Assembly (NCBI GenBank): GCA_963772375.1
Contig: CAVYXG010000001.1
Coordinates: 372,001-436,000 of the forward strand
Reading direction: 5' to 3'
DNA: 64,000 nucleotides
Source: DATBHM01 sp963772375
GTDB lineage: Bacteria; Actinomycetota; UBA4738; JACQTL01
In this document: positions 1 to 7,468 of the stretch, piece after piece
Layout: each line of letters opens with the position of its first letter
Position numbering within the stretch: position 1 is the first letter of the stretch
Notes under the pieces: model-generated
Told to the model about the DNA's origin: nothing
Seen by the model: only the letters and a program-made list of their open reading frames with translations
The model's database searches: none
Program-made: the position numbers and the translations under genes

Positions 1-697
1 TGAAGATCTTGGCGGGCGGCCCCTCCTCCAGGATGCGGCCGCCGTCGAGGAACACGACCCGGTCGGCGATGTCTCGGGCGAACCCCATCTCGTGGGTGGC
101 GATGAGCATGGTCATGCCGGTCTGCGCGAGCTCCCGGATCACGTTCAGCACCTCGGCCACCAGCTCGGGGTCGAGCGCGCTGGTCACCTCGTCGAGCAGC
201 ATCAACCGGGGCGACATGGCGAGCGCGCGGACGATCGCCACCCGCTGCTGCTGCCCGCCCGACAGCCGGTCCGGGTAGTCGTCACGCTTGTCCGCGAGGC
301 CGAACCGCTGCAACAGCTCGTCCGCCTTCGCCTCGGCCTCCTTCCTCGACTGCCCGAGCCCCTCGGTCGGGCCGAGCGTGATGTTCCGAAGCACGGTCAT
401 GTGCGGGAACAGGTTGAACGACTGGAACACGATGCCGATCCGACGGCGGACGTCGTCCACCCCCCGGCCGCCGCCGGTGACGTCGCGGCCGTCGATGACG
501 ACACGTCCAAAGTCCACCGGCTCCAGGAGGTTCACGCAGCGGAGCAGCGTCGACTTCCCGGATCCGGAGGCACCGATCAGGCACAGCACCTCGTGCTCCG
601 ACACGACGAGGTCGATCCCGCTGAGCACCTCGAGCTTGCCGAACGACTTGTGTACGCCCTCCAGCCGGAGCGCCTCCGTCGACCCATTGCCGGTCAC
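1..697 (-). CDS. Polar amino-acid ABC transporter ATP-binding protein (3' end outside window)
   Basis: This is the cytoplasmic ATPase subunit of a polar amino-acid (GlnQ/HisP-type) importer. The frame runs off the left edge, so the last residues are missing. The visible protein has a Walker A motif (GASGSGKST), the signature LSGGQQQRVAI, Walker B LMLLDEVTSALD and the switch histidine in ATHEMGFA, all in the family order. The start is a GTG that overlaps the permease stop in a GTGA, which indicates translational coupling. It is the last gene of a minus-strand unit binding protein, permease, ATPase. The substrate cannot be told from the sequence. Confidence 0.93.
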   Translation of the reverse strand, partial: MTGNGSTEALRLEGVHKSFGKLEVLSGIDLVVSEHEVLCLIGASGSGKSTLLRCVNLLEPVDFGRVVIDGRDVTGGGRGVDDVRRRIGIVFQSFNLFPHMTVLRNITLGPTEGLGQSRKEAEAKADELLQRFGLADKRDDYPDRLSGGQQQRVAIVRALAMSPRLMLLDEVTSALDPELVAEVLNVIRELAQTGMTMLIATHEMGFARDIADRVVFLDGGRILEEGPPAKIF

Positions 698-1599
698 AGC
701 GCCGACCCCCCCTGCCGGCGGGCCCGCTGGCGCGAGATGAGCACGTCGACCAGCCGCGTCAACGGGATCGTGACCAGCAGGAACAAGAGCGCAGCGCACA
801 GCAGCGGCGTGAAGTTGAAGTCCGCCTGCTGGTCGATGTTTGCCTGCTTCAGCGCCTCCGCGGTCGGGATGACGAACCCGACGATGGCCGTGTCCTTCTG
901 CAGCGCGATGAAGTCGTTCAGCAACGGAGGGATCACATTGCGGAACGCCTGCGGCACGACCACGAATCGCAGCGTCTTCCAGCGCGACAACCCGAGGGCC
1001 CTCGCCGCGGCGCTCTGGCTCGGATGCACGGAGTTCAGCCCGGCTCGATAGACCTCCGCCACGTACGCCGAGTAGGACAGGATCAGGGCGACCATCCCCC
1101 AGAACAAGGCCGAATGCGGCACGCCGGGGAGGTCGAGCGAGGGCACCCCGAAGCCCAGCAGGTACACGAGCAGGATGAGGGGGATCCCCCGGAACACATC
1201 CGTGTAGACGATCACGAGCAGCCGGAGCGGGAAGAACACGGGCCCCGGCAGGTTCCGAACGATCGCGAGCACCAGCGCGAACACGAGGATGAAGGCCTCG
1301 GCGATCAGGCACCACTCGACGTTCCGGACGAATCTCTTCGCGATCTCGGGGAAGGTGTCCTTGAACTCCTGCGGGTTGAAGAACGCCTGCTTGACCGCGG
1401 GCCAGTTCTTCGAATGAACCACGATCCAGACGATGACGCCGACCACGACGACGGTGCTGAGCACCGCGATGGCCACCGCCCGAACGCCCTCCCGCCGGAC
1501 ACCCGAACCGCCGACCAGGCGGGACCGACGATCTCCCCCGCCCGGTCCCGCGCCGGGCTCCGGCAGTGCGCTCAGGTCGCTGGCGTTCGGCGAGCTCAC
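694..1599 (-). CDS. Polar amino-acid ABC transporter permease (HisM/GlnP family)
   Basis: A 301-residue inner-membrane permease. After a Pro/Gly-rich cytoplasmic N-terminus it has several hydrophobic segments and the EAA-loop signature region with ARALGLSRWKTLRFVVVPQA, the contact with the ATPase. It starts with GTG only 10 bases after the binding-protein stop and ends in a GTGA overlap with the ATPase gene. No clear Shine-Dalgarno sequence is visible, so coupling to the upstream gene is likely. The N-terminal extension of about 45 residues before the first membrane segment is longer than in classical family members. Confidence 0.92.
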   Translation of the reverse strand: MSSPNASDLSALPEPGAGPGGGDRRSRLVGGSGVRREGVRAVAIAVLSTVVVVGVIVWIVVHSKNWPAVKQAFFNPQEFKDTFPEIAKRFVRNVEWCLIAEAFILVFALVLAIVRNLPGPVFFPLRLLVIVYTDVFRGIPLILLVYLLGFGVPSLDLPGVPHSALFWGMVALILSYSAYVAEVYRAGLNSVHPSQSAAARALGLSRWKTLRFVVVPQAFRNVIPPLLNDFIALQKDTAIVGFVIPTAEALKQANIDQQADFNFTPLLCAALLFLLVTIPLTRLVDVLISRQRARRQGGSAL

Positions 1600-1609
1600 G
1601 CCGGCCGCG

Positions 1610-2635
1610 CTACTGCTTGAAGACCGGGACCGCGCCGACGTTCGTCTTCTGCGACAGCCACTCGTCCTGCAGGTGCGCGAGCGTCCCGTCGGCCTTCATC
1701 GCCGCGAGCGCCGCGTTCACGCAGGTCACGAGGGGGTTCCCCTTGACGAAGGCCATCCCGACGTGGTCGGTGGTGCCGCTCCCCGCGGGGTTGGGAAACT
1801 GCCCGACGACCACGCTGTTCTTGACCTCCTGCACGAACGGGTCGGCGATGTACAGCGCACTGGGAAGGTCCACTACGATCCCATCGACCTGGTGCGCGTT
1901 CAGCGCGGCCACCGTGTCCGAGAGCGTGCTGTAGGCGCCCGGTTCGCTGTCGGGCTGGATGACGTCGTTGATGTAGTCCAGGGCCGTGGTCCCGATGGGC
2001 GCCGCCAGGTTGTACTGCTTGAGGTCGGCGATGCTCTTCGCGGAGGTGATCGGCGTCCCCTTGACGGCGACGAGGGCCTGGTTCACGTCGTAGTAGCTGT
2101 CGCTGAAGTCGACGGCCTCGGCCCGCTTCTTGGTGACCGAGATCTGCTCGATCGCGAAGTCGTAGTCCTTCGAGCCGGGGGCGTAGGTCTGGGAGAACGG
2201 CGCCACGACCCACTCCACCTGGTCGCGGGAGAAGCCCAGTCGCTTGGCCACCGCGAACGCCACCGCGCTCTCGAGGCCCTTGCCGTTGTTCGGGTCGTCG
2301 CCCTTCCACATGGAGCCCTTGGTCGTTCCGCCGGAGAACCATGGCGGGTACGCGGGATTGTCGGTGCCGACGGTGAGCTGCCCCGCCTTCACCAGGTGGA
2401 GTTTGTCCGGCGTGCAGTTCGCGAGTCCGGTCCCTGTGGCGCCGGACGTCCCGGAGGTTCCCGAGGTTCCCGACGGCCCGGACGTGCCCGTGGGGCCGGA
2501 CGTCGCGGTCGTCCCGGACGTCGTGCCGGTCGTCGAGCCCGTCGTCGGCGGCGGGGTCGTTCCCCCGCCGTTCGAGCTGCCGCACGCCGCGGCCAGCACG
2601 CCGAAGGCCGCCAGAATGACGAGGACCCTGCGCAT
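1610..2635 (-). CDS. Polar amino-acid ABC transporter substrate-binding lipoprotein
   Basis: A 341-residue extracellular solute-binding protein (SBP_bac_3 fold). The N-terminus is a lipoprotein signal peptide with a lipobox ending LAAAC near residue 21. A Gly/Thr/Ser/Pro-rich linker of about 50 residues follows, then the binding domain with typical segments such as GQLTVGTDNPAYPPW, FAIEQISVT and GMAFVKGNP. The chosen ATG has GGAGGAG about seven bases upstream; the frame stays open further upstream without a better start. It opens a unit with the permease and ATPase that follow on the minus strand. Confidence 0.93.
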   Translation of the reverse strand: MRRVLVILAAFGVLAAACGSSNGGGTTPPPTTGSTTGTTSGTTATSGPTGTSGPSGTSGTSGTSGATGTGLANCTPDKLHLVKAGQLTVGTDNPAYPPWFSGGTTKGSMWKGDDPNNGKGLESAVAFAVAKRLGFSRDQVEWVVAPFSQTYAPGSKDYDFAIEQISVTKKRAEAVDFSDSYYDVNQALVAVKGTPITSAKSIADLKQYNLAAPIGTTALDYINDVIQPDSEPGAYSTLSDTVAALNAHQVDGIVVDLPSALYIADPFVQEVKNSVVVGQFPNPAGSGTTDHVGMAFVKGNPLVTCVNAALAAMKADGTLAHLQDEWLSQKTNVGAVPVFKQ

Positions 2636-2736
2636 CGAAGTCTCCTCCCGCCCCATGTGCACGACGCGCCCACGGCCCGCCGGCCGGGGGCGGCGCGCCG
2701 AGCGTATCACGGCCGAACGCGCTGGCAGCCGCCCGT

Positions 2737-3504
2737 TTAGCGGGCGGCCTCCCACCGGAACCGCCGTACGGCGACCAGCGCCCCGAACACCCCCCAGGCG
2801 GCGAGGACCAGGAGGTCGTTCCACTGCCACGCCGACTGGCCCAGCCCGAAGTACGCGGCGAGCATGGCGTGGGAGAAGTGGTACACGGGGAAGAACTTCG
2901 CCAGCACCACGTACCAGGGGTTGCCCGGTTGCAGCGGGATGAACACGCCCGACAGGAACAGCAGCGGCAGGATCGTCGCGTTGACGACGGCCGGCGCGGC
3001 GTCGGCGTTCGGCACGATCGACGTCACCGCGAGCCCGAGCGCCGAGAAGCACGCCGCGCCCACGATGATCGTGACGATGAATGCCAGCAGCCGGTCGGTC
3101 GGCACCGTCGCTCCGTAGAACACGACGCCGAACAGGATCACGATCGCCACCAGCAGGAGCGACACGAGGATCGCGTGCACGATCCGGCCGAACATGTACG
3201 TCCACGCGGGCAGGGGCGTCCCCCGGATGCGCTTCAGGATCCCCGCGTCGCGCAGGAACGTGATGCTGATGGCCAGGTTCGTGTACGTCGCCGTGATGAT
3301 CGAGAACGTCCCGATCGCGGGGATGTAGTAGTTCGAGGTCTTGATCTCGCCGAACGGCGTGTCGGTCGTCCCGCCGAAGATCGCGGTGAAGATCACCAGG
3401 AACATCAGCGGGAAGGCGAAGGTGAAGAACGCCGACGCCGGGTTCCGCCAGAAGGCGCGGTTGGTCCACCGGACCTGCCGGACCCCCAGCCCGAGGTCGC
3501 TCAC
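2737..3504 (-). CDS. ABC-2 type transporter permease
   Basis: A 255-residue membrane protein of the ABC-2 (DrrB/NodJ-like) exporter permease family. It has about six hydrophobic segments and the conserved FWRNP element near the N-terminus, with LPLLFLSGVFIP before the last membrane segment. The GTG start overlaps the ATPase stop as GTGA, so the two are co-translated. The pair resembles drug or lipid exporters, but nothing in the sequence reveals the cargo. Confidence 0.9.
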   Translation of the reverse strand: MSDLGLGVRQVRWTNRAFWRNPASAFFTFAFPLMFLVIFTAIFGGTTDTPFGEIKTSNYYIPAIGTFSIITATYTNLAISITFLRDAGILKRIRGTPLPAWTYMFGRIVHAILVSLLLVAIVILFGVVFYGATVPTDRLLAFIVTIIVGAACFSALGLAVTSIVPNADAAPAVVNATILPLLFLSGVFIPLQPGNPWYVVLAKFFPVYHFSHAMLAAYFGLGQSAWQWNDLLVLAAWGVFGALVAVRRFRWEAAR

Positions 3505-4463
3505 CTGCGCCCCCTCCTCCCCCGCTGCCGTCCGGCGGCGACCGGCTCGTCCTCGCCGTCGTTCGTCTCGGACGCGCCGGTGAGCTCGAGGTAGACGTCC
3601 TCGAGCGAGGGCCGGCTCACCGAGAGGTCGTCCAGCGCGACGCCGTTGTCGATGGCCCATCCGGTGAGCTGGTGCAGGGCCGCGGTCGGGTTCGTGGTCC
3701 GCAGGGTCGCCCCTCCGTCCCTGACCTCGAGGCCGGGCGTCAGGTCCACCGGGACCTCCGCGCCCGCCGGCACCAGGAACCGGACGACGGTGGCCGCCAC
3801 GTCGCGACCGCCCAGCGTCCCGGGCGCGCCCTCGGCAACGATCTCGCCCTTGGCGATGATGGCCACCCGGCGCGCGAGCGCCTGCGCCTCGTCCATGTAG
3901 TGAGTCGTGAGCAGGATCGTCTTCCCGAGCCCCTGGAGGTTCCTGATCATGGTCCAGGCGTTCCGCCGGGCGCCCGGGTCGAACCCCGTGGTTGGTTCAT
4001 CGAGGAACAGCAGCTCGGGGTCGCCGGCCAGCGCGACGGCGACGTCCAGCCGGCGCTGCTGTCCGCCCGAGAGCTTGAGCACGCGCGTGTCGCGCTTCTG
4101 CTCGAGCCCGACGACCTCCACCACCTCGTCCACCGGCCGCGGGTGCGGGTAATAGCCGCGATACATCTCGATCGTCTCGGCGACGGTGAGGTAGGGATCG
4201 ATCCCGGTCGACTGCAGCACCACGCCGATCCGGGCCCGGAGCTCGCGGTCGCGACTGCGGGGGTCGTGCCCGAGGACGTCGACGTCGCCCGACGTGCGGT
4301 CGCGGAACCCCTCGAGGATCTCGACCGTGGTGGTCTTGCCCGCACCGTTCGGCCCGAGGAGCGCGAACACCTCGCCCTGCTGGATCTCGAACGAGACCCC
4401 CCGCACGGCCTCGAGCTCGCCGTAGCTCTTGTGGAGGTCCCGAACGGTGATCGCCGCCGCCAT
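3501..4463 (-). CDS. ABC-2 type transporter ATP-binding protein (DrrA-like)
   Basis: A 320-residue ATPase with Walker A GPNGAGKTT near residue 40, signature LSGGQQRRLDVA, Walker B LLFLDEPTTGFD and switch His in LLTTHYMDEA. After the nucleotide-binding domain there is the C-terminal region typical of DrrA-type ATPases (about residues 225-305), ending in a basic tail. It is followed with a 4-base overlap by its membrane partner. Export of lipids or hydrophobic compounds is the usual family role, but the specific substrate is unknown. Confidence 0.93.
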   Translation of the reverse strand: MAAAITVRDLHKSYGELEAVRGVSFEIQQGEVFALLGPNGAGKTTTVEILEGFRDRTSGDVDVLGHDPRSRDRELRARIGVVLQSTGIDPYLTVAETIEMYRGYYPHPRPVDEVVEVVGLEQKRDTRVLKLSGGQQRRLDVAVALAGDPELLFLDEPTTGFDPGARRNAWTMIRNLQGLGKTILLTTHYMDEAQALARRVAIIAKGEIVAEGAPGTLGGRDVAATVVRFLVPAGAEVPVDLTPGLEVRDGGATLRTTNPTAALHQLTGWAIDNGVALDDLSVSRPSLEDVYLELTGASETNDGEDEPVAAGRQRGRRGRR

Positions 4464-4529
4464 GGCGCGGAAGGGTAGCGCAGCGGCTCCGGAACCGCCG
4501 GAGCCGCCGCGCGCGTGGACCCCGCCGAA

Positions 4530-4557
4530 GGGGTCCCGCCTACGGCGGCGGGACCCC
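4530..4557 (-). terminator. Perfect 11-bp hairpin at the end of the 109-residue gene
   Basis: Arms GGGGTCCCGCC (4530-4540) and GGCGGGACCCC (4547-4557) flank a six-base loop. The hairpin overlaps the stop codon of the 109-residue gene and sits just upstream of the ABC ATPase gene, so it probably stops minus-strand readthrough. There is no clear U-tract. Confidence 0.6.
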
Positions 4558-4869
4558 GGACGCCCTGGTCACGCCCACCGCGGGGCCCGCCGCGTGCCCC
4601 GGCGCGGTGGGGGCTGTGGAGCGCCCGCGCGGGTACACGACCACCGCCCCCTTCGGAACGACCACCGCGTTGGACCGGGGCGGCACCGGCACGGCGTGCA
4701 TCACCGCGAGCGGCAGGGCGAAGCTCGCCCCCGCCGCCAGCCCGGCGATCACCTTGAGCTTGCGCTTCGAGGCGCGGGCCGGCCGGGCGGACGCCGGCCG
4801 CGGATGCGTCCGGGCCGCCCGGGCGTCGCCGGCACCCTCGCCGGATCGAACCGTGCGCTCATCGTCCAT
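4540..4869 (-). CDS. Small single-pass membrane protein of unknown function
   Basis: A 109-residue protein that I do not recognise. About 35 charged, Ala/Arg-rich residues precede one hydrophobic segment (VIAGLAAGASFALPLAVM). A Pro/Val-rich external tail follows (VPVPPRSNAVVVPKGAVVV). It lies six bases downstream of another small membrane protein of similar design, suggesting a two-gene unit. GGGAG lies about nine bases before the ATG. The terminator-like hairpin at its stop and good spacing to its neighbour support a real gene, but short length and biased composition leave doubt. Confidence 0.55.
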   Translation of the reverse strand: MDDERTVRSGEGAGDARAARTHPRPASARPARASKRKLKVIAGLAAGASFALPLAVMHAVPVPPRSNAVVVPKGAVVVYPRGRSTAPTAPGHAAGPAVGVTRASGVPPP

Positions 4870-4875
4870 GGCCGG

Positions 4876-5073
4876 TCACTCCCGCTCCTCGAACGGCGCG
4901 GCGGCGGGGGCTGCGGGCGGTGGCGGCACGCGCGCCTGCTGCACGATTCGCGTCACCTTCGCGGGGGCCGTCGAGCCGGCGAACCGGCTCGACGCGAGCT
5001 GCGCGCCGACCATCCCCGCCATCAGTGAGGCCGTCATCAGCCCCGAGATCGCGATCGCAGTTCGTCTGGTCAT
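4876..5073 (-). CDS. Small membrane-anchored protein, Pro/Ala-rich tail
   Basis: A 65-residue protein. The ATG has a strong Shine-Dalgarno AAGGAGG a few bases upstream, which decides this start over longer options. One N-terminal membrane segment or uncleaved signal anchor (IAISGLMTASLMAGMVG) precedes a Val/Gln/Pro/Ala-rich stretch ending in EERE. No known domain is visible. It is the first of a likely two-gene unit with the 109-residue protein downstream. Confidence 0.6.
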   Translation of the reverse strand: MTRRTAIAISGLMTASLMAGMVGAQLASSRFAGSTAPAKVTRIVQQARVPPPPAAPAAAPFEERE

Positions 5074-5210
5074 GGTCGCCTCCTTGCTCGGGCCGGCCGC
5101 TCGCCGGCCGATACCGCGAGCGTAGGTGGGGGCCGGCCAGCGCCGGCCCAACCGCGGATGTCCGCCGCGCCAACGGGACCGAAGGATTCGCTGAGAACCG
5201 CGATCGGGCG

Positions 5211-5606
5211 CTACAGGGGCCGGCGGCCGGCCATGCCGGTCTCCGGCGGGTGCCAGAACCCGACGTGGTCCTCACCCAGCTGCCAGCACAGGTAGATCTC
5301 GCGGCCGTCGCGTTCGGACGGGAAGTCCACGAGGCCCGACTCGACGTCGCGAAGGATGATGCCCATCGCGTTGATCCGTTCGACCTCGGCCTGCAGCGTC
5401 TCCGCGGCTTCGCGGTACGCGGCGCTGTCGGGCCCACCGCCGTTGCCGGCGACGACCTCCTTGACCCGCTCCGCCGTCCGGAGCAGCGTCTGACGGGCGG
5501 CGCGCATGCGCTCGAGGGCATCGCGAAGGTCCGGCAGCGCCGCCTCCGCCTCCTCCAGCGTGAACCGCCGGTCGGGCGCCGGCTCGAGGTCGTCGGGCGG
5601 CGTCAC
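5211..5606 (-). CDS. DUF2203 family protein
   Basis: A 131-residue protein. It matches the DUF2203 pattern: an N-terminal FTLEEAEAALPDLR, a long charged helical region, and the C-terminal segment IILRDVESGLVDFPSE, REIYLCWQLGEDHVGFWH. The function of the family is unknown. The GTG start overlaps the stop of the HAD hydrolase gene (GTGA), so the two are probably translated together. Confidence 0.88.
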   Translation of the reverse strand: MTPPDDLEPAPDRRFTLEEAEAALPDLRDALERMRAARQTLLRTAERVKEVVAGNGGGPDSAAYREAAETLQAEVERINAMGIILRDVESGLVDFPSERDGREIYLCWQLGEDHVGFWHPPETGMAGRRPL

Positions 5607-6319
5607 AGGCCGAGCACCGCCGGCAACCCGTCGAGCGACGTGATCCGGGCGCCCGCGAAGTCCTCGTGGCGGCCCCGCCGGTCGAGCAGCACGCCGGTCA
5701 TGCCCAGCGCCTCGGCCGGTTCGACGTCGTAGACCACGTTGTCGCCGACGTAGGCGGCCTCCACCGCCGCCACGCCCATCCGCCCGAGGGCCAGCCGGAA
5801 GATCGCCGGGTCGGGCTTCTCGAGACCCTCCGCCCCGCTGATCACGCGGACCTCGAAGAACCGCGACACGTCGAGGTGTTCGAGCAGCTCCTCGAGCCAC
5901 TCCTCGAAGTTGCTGATCAGGCCCAGCTCGAGTCCCGCCCCCCGGAGCTTCTCCAGCACAGGCAGGGCGTCGTCGAACAGCCGGTAGTTCCCCACGTCGG
6001 TGAACGTCCTGTAGAGTCGGCCGGCCAGCTCGTCCGTGAACGGGACATCCATGGCCTCGAGCAGGCCCCGGTACAGCTCCGTCCAGAACGTCCACGACGC
6101 CTCGGCGGAGGTCGACCACAACCGGCCCTCCCGGGTGGCCTCCTCGAACAGGTGCGCCACCACCGTGACCTGCTCGCGGACGAGGTCGGGGGTCACGTGG
6201 CCGAACCCCTCGGACCGCAGGGTCTCCGCGAGCAGCTCGGGGAACGACGGGTGCGGCGACAACAGCGTCTCCCCGGCATCGAACAGCACGGCTCGGATCG
6301 GCATCGGGAACCCGATCAT
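5603..6319 (-). CDS. HAD-superfamily hydrolase
   Basis: A 238-residue cytoplasmic HAD phosphatase-like protein (subfamily IA). Motif I is AVLFDAGETLL, in which the second Asp of the usual DxD is replaced by Gly-Glu (DAGET). Motif II is GLISNFEEW, motif III includes EKPDPAIF, and motif IV is YVGDNVVYDVEPA. A cap domain lies between motifs I and II. An alternative ATG five codons downstream (6304) gives MPIRAVLF. Neither start has a strong ribosome site. Substrate unknown. Confidence 0.88.
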   Translation of the reverse strand: MIGFPMPIRAVLFDAGETLLSPHPSFPELLAETLRSEGFGHVTPDLVREQVTVVAHLFEEATREGRLWSTSAEASWTFWTELYRGLLEAMDVPFTDELAGRLYRTFTDVGNYRLFDDALPVLEKLRGAGLELGLISNFEEWLEELLEHLDVSRFFEVRVISGAEGLEKPDPAIFRLALGRMGVAAVEAAYVGDNVVYDVEPAEALGMTGVLLDRRGRHEDFAGARITSLDGLPAVLGL

Positions 6320-6350
6320 AGCCGGGGACTTCGCCGGGCCACGTCCGACC

Positions 6351-6995
6351 TCAGGGCGCCGGCCCGGACTGTTCGTCCTCCCCGCGGTCGGCCGACGCCC
6401 CCGACGCGCGGGACCGGAACCGCGTCCACAGCTCGTCCACGATCGCCGCGAGCTCCTCCTCGGTTCCGTCGTTGGCGACGACCTCGTCCGCGACGGCCAC
6501 CCGCTCGGCATCGCTCAGCTGCGCCCGGATCCGCGCGCGGGCGTCGTCGGCGCCCATCCCCCGACGGACCAGCCGCGCCAGCCGGACGTCCTGCTTCGCC
6601 GTCACCACGACGACGACGTCGAACATCGACTCGAGGTGGGTCTCGACGAGCAGTGGCACCGCGTAGACGACGACGCGATCGGTGTCGCGGAAGGGCTCGA
6701 GCGAACGCTGGAGCAACCCCGCCACCTCCGGGTGGACGATGGCCTCCAGCCGCCGCCGGTCCTCCGGGTCCTCGAACACGATGGCCGCGAGCTTCGCCCG
6801 GTCCAGCTCGCCGTCGTCGCCGACGACCCGCCGGCCGAACGTCTCCACCACATGCCGGAACCCGTGCGTGCCGCCGGCCACGGCCTGCCGGGCGAACTCG
6901 TCCGCGTCGAACACCGCAGCGCCCTTCGCCTCGAGCATCGCCGCGACGGTGGACTTCCCCGAGCCGATCCCTCCGGTCAGGCCCACCAGCAGCAT
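6351..6995 (-). CDS. coaE: Dephospho-CoA kinase
   Basis: A 214-residue enzyme that phosphorylates the 3'-hydroxyl of dephospho-CoA, the last step of coenzyme A synthesis. The N-terminal P-loop is GLTGGIGSGKST, followed by the substrate region FDADEFAR and later DVVVVVTAKQDVRLARLVRRG. Length is typical for bacterial CoaE. Its ATG overlaps the stop of a 33-residue ORF (TGATG arrangement). In actinobacteria coaE commonly lies near rpsA, as here. Confidence 0.95.
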   Translation of the reverse strand: MLLVGLTGGIGSGKSTVAAMLEAKGAAVFDADEFARQAVAGGTHGFRHVVETFGRRVVGDDGELDRAKLAAIVFEDPEDRRRLEAIVHPEVAGLLQRSLEPFRDTDRVVVYAVPLLVETHLESMFDVVVVVTAKQDVRLARLVRRGMGADDARARIRAQLSDAERVAVADEVVANDGTEEELAAIVDELWTRFRSRASGASADRGEDEQSGPAP

Positions 6996-7096
6996 CAGCG
7001 CGTCCCGCCCATGGTTCCGATGACGAACGCCGCGATCATGGCGAGGACGACGATCGCCGCGACGATCGCGAGCCGCCTCCGCGTGCGGTACCGCAT
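6995..7096 (-). CDS. Putative 33-residue single-pass membrane peptide overlapping coaE
   Basis: A 33-codon frame encoding an Arg-rich N-terminus (MRYRTRRR) and one hydrophobic helix of about 18 residues, ending GTMGGTR. Its TGA shares a base with the coaE ATG. There is no Shine-Dalgarno sequence, but TACGCT (a plausible -10) lies six bases before the ATG, the spacing expected for a leaderless mRNA. It could be a real small membrane protein, or only a coupling leader for coaE. Confidence 0.45.
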   Translation of the reverse strand: MRYRTRRRLAIVAAIVVLAMIAAFVIGTMGGTR

Positions 7097-7185
7097 CAGG
7101 ACAGCGTAGTCGGGCGCCCCGGACGGTTCTCTCCCGGCCGCGGCATGGCTACGCTGTGCGGGTGCTGGGCGAACAGGAGGCGCTG

Positions 7186-7371
7186 GTGGTCGAGATCCGG
7201 TCCTTCGACCTGCACGGCGTGACCTACTCGGACGTGACCGTGGCCTTCCCCGACCACTCGGTGGTCGAGGCCCGGCTCGGGCCCGAGGCCGTTCCCGACG
7301 GCCTGCGCGCCGGCGACCGGATCATGGCGACCCGCGTCGCGAACATGGTGGTCTCGCTCCGCCGCCCCTGA
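7186..7371 (+). CDS. Small conserved-looking protein of unknown function
   Basis: About 61 residues from this GTG, which follows AGGAGG with a five-base spacer. Alternative upstream GTGs at 7156 and 7162 are in frame; the one at 7162 lies six bases after a TACGCT -10-like box and could be a leaderless start. The protein is a mix of beta-type segments (EIRSFDLHGVTYSDVTVAF, MVVSLRRP) with no membrane helix. Codon use and position look genuine; no family recognised. Confidence 0.55.
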   Translation: MVEIRSFDLHGVTYSDVTVAFPDHSVVEARLGPEAVPDGLRAGDRIMATRVANMVVSLRRP

Positions 7372-7414
7372 CCGGGCGGGCCCGCGGAGTCGACACGGAC
7401 CCGCATGCCCCGCG

Positions 7415-7448
7415 GGCCCATCGGTTCCGGACGCCGAACCGATGGGCC
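7415..7448. terminator. Bidirectional hairpin between convergent genes
   Basis: A perfect 13-bp inverted repeat, GGCCCATCGGTTC (7415-7427) and GAACCGATGGGCC (7436-7448), with an eight-base loop. It lies between the convergent small protein gene and the S53 peptidase gene and can serve both directions. No U-tract. Confidence 0.65.
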
Positions 7449-7468
7449 GCGGAGGCGGTGGGGAGGTG

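Noticed and set aside
2737..4463. The ABC-2 exporter as a specific antibiotic-resistance pump
   Set aside because: Only general family features are visible; no biosynthetic cluster or regulator is adjacent to support a cargo.
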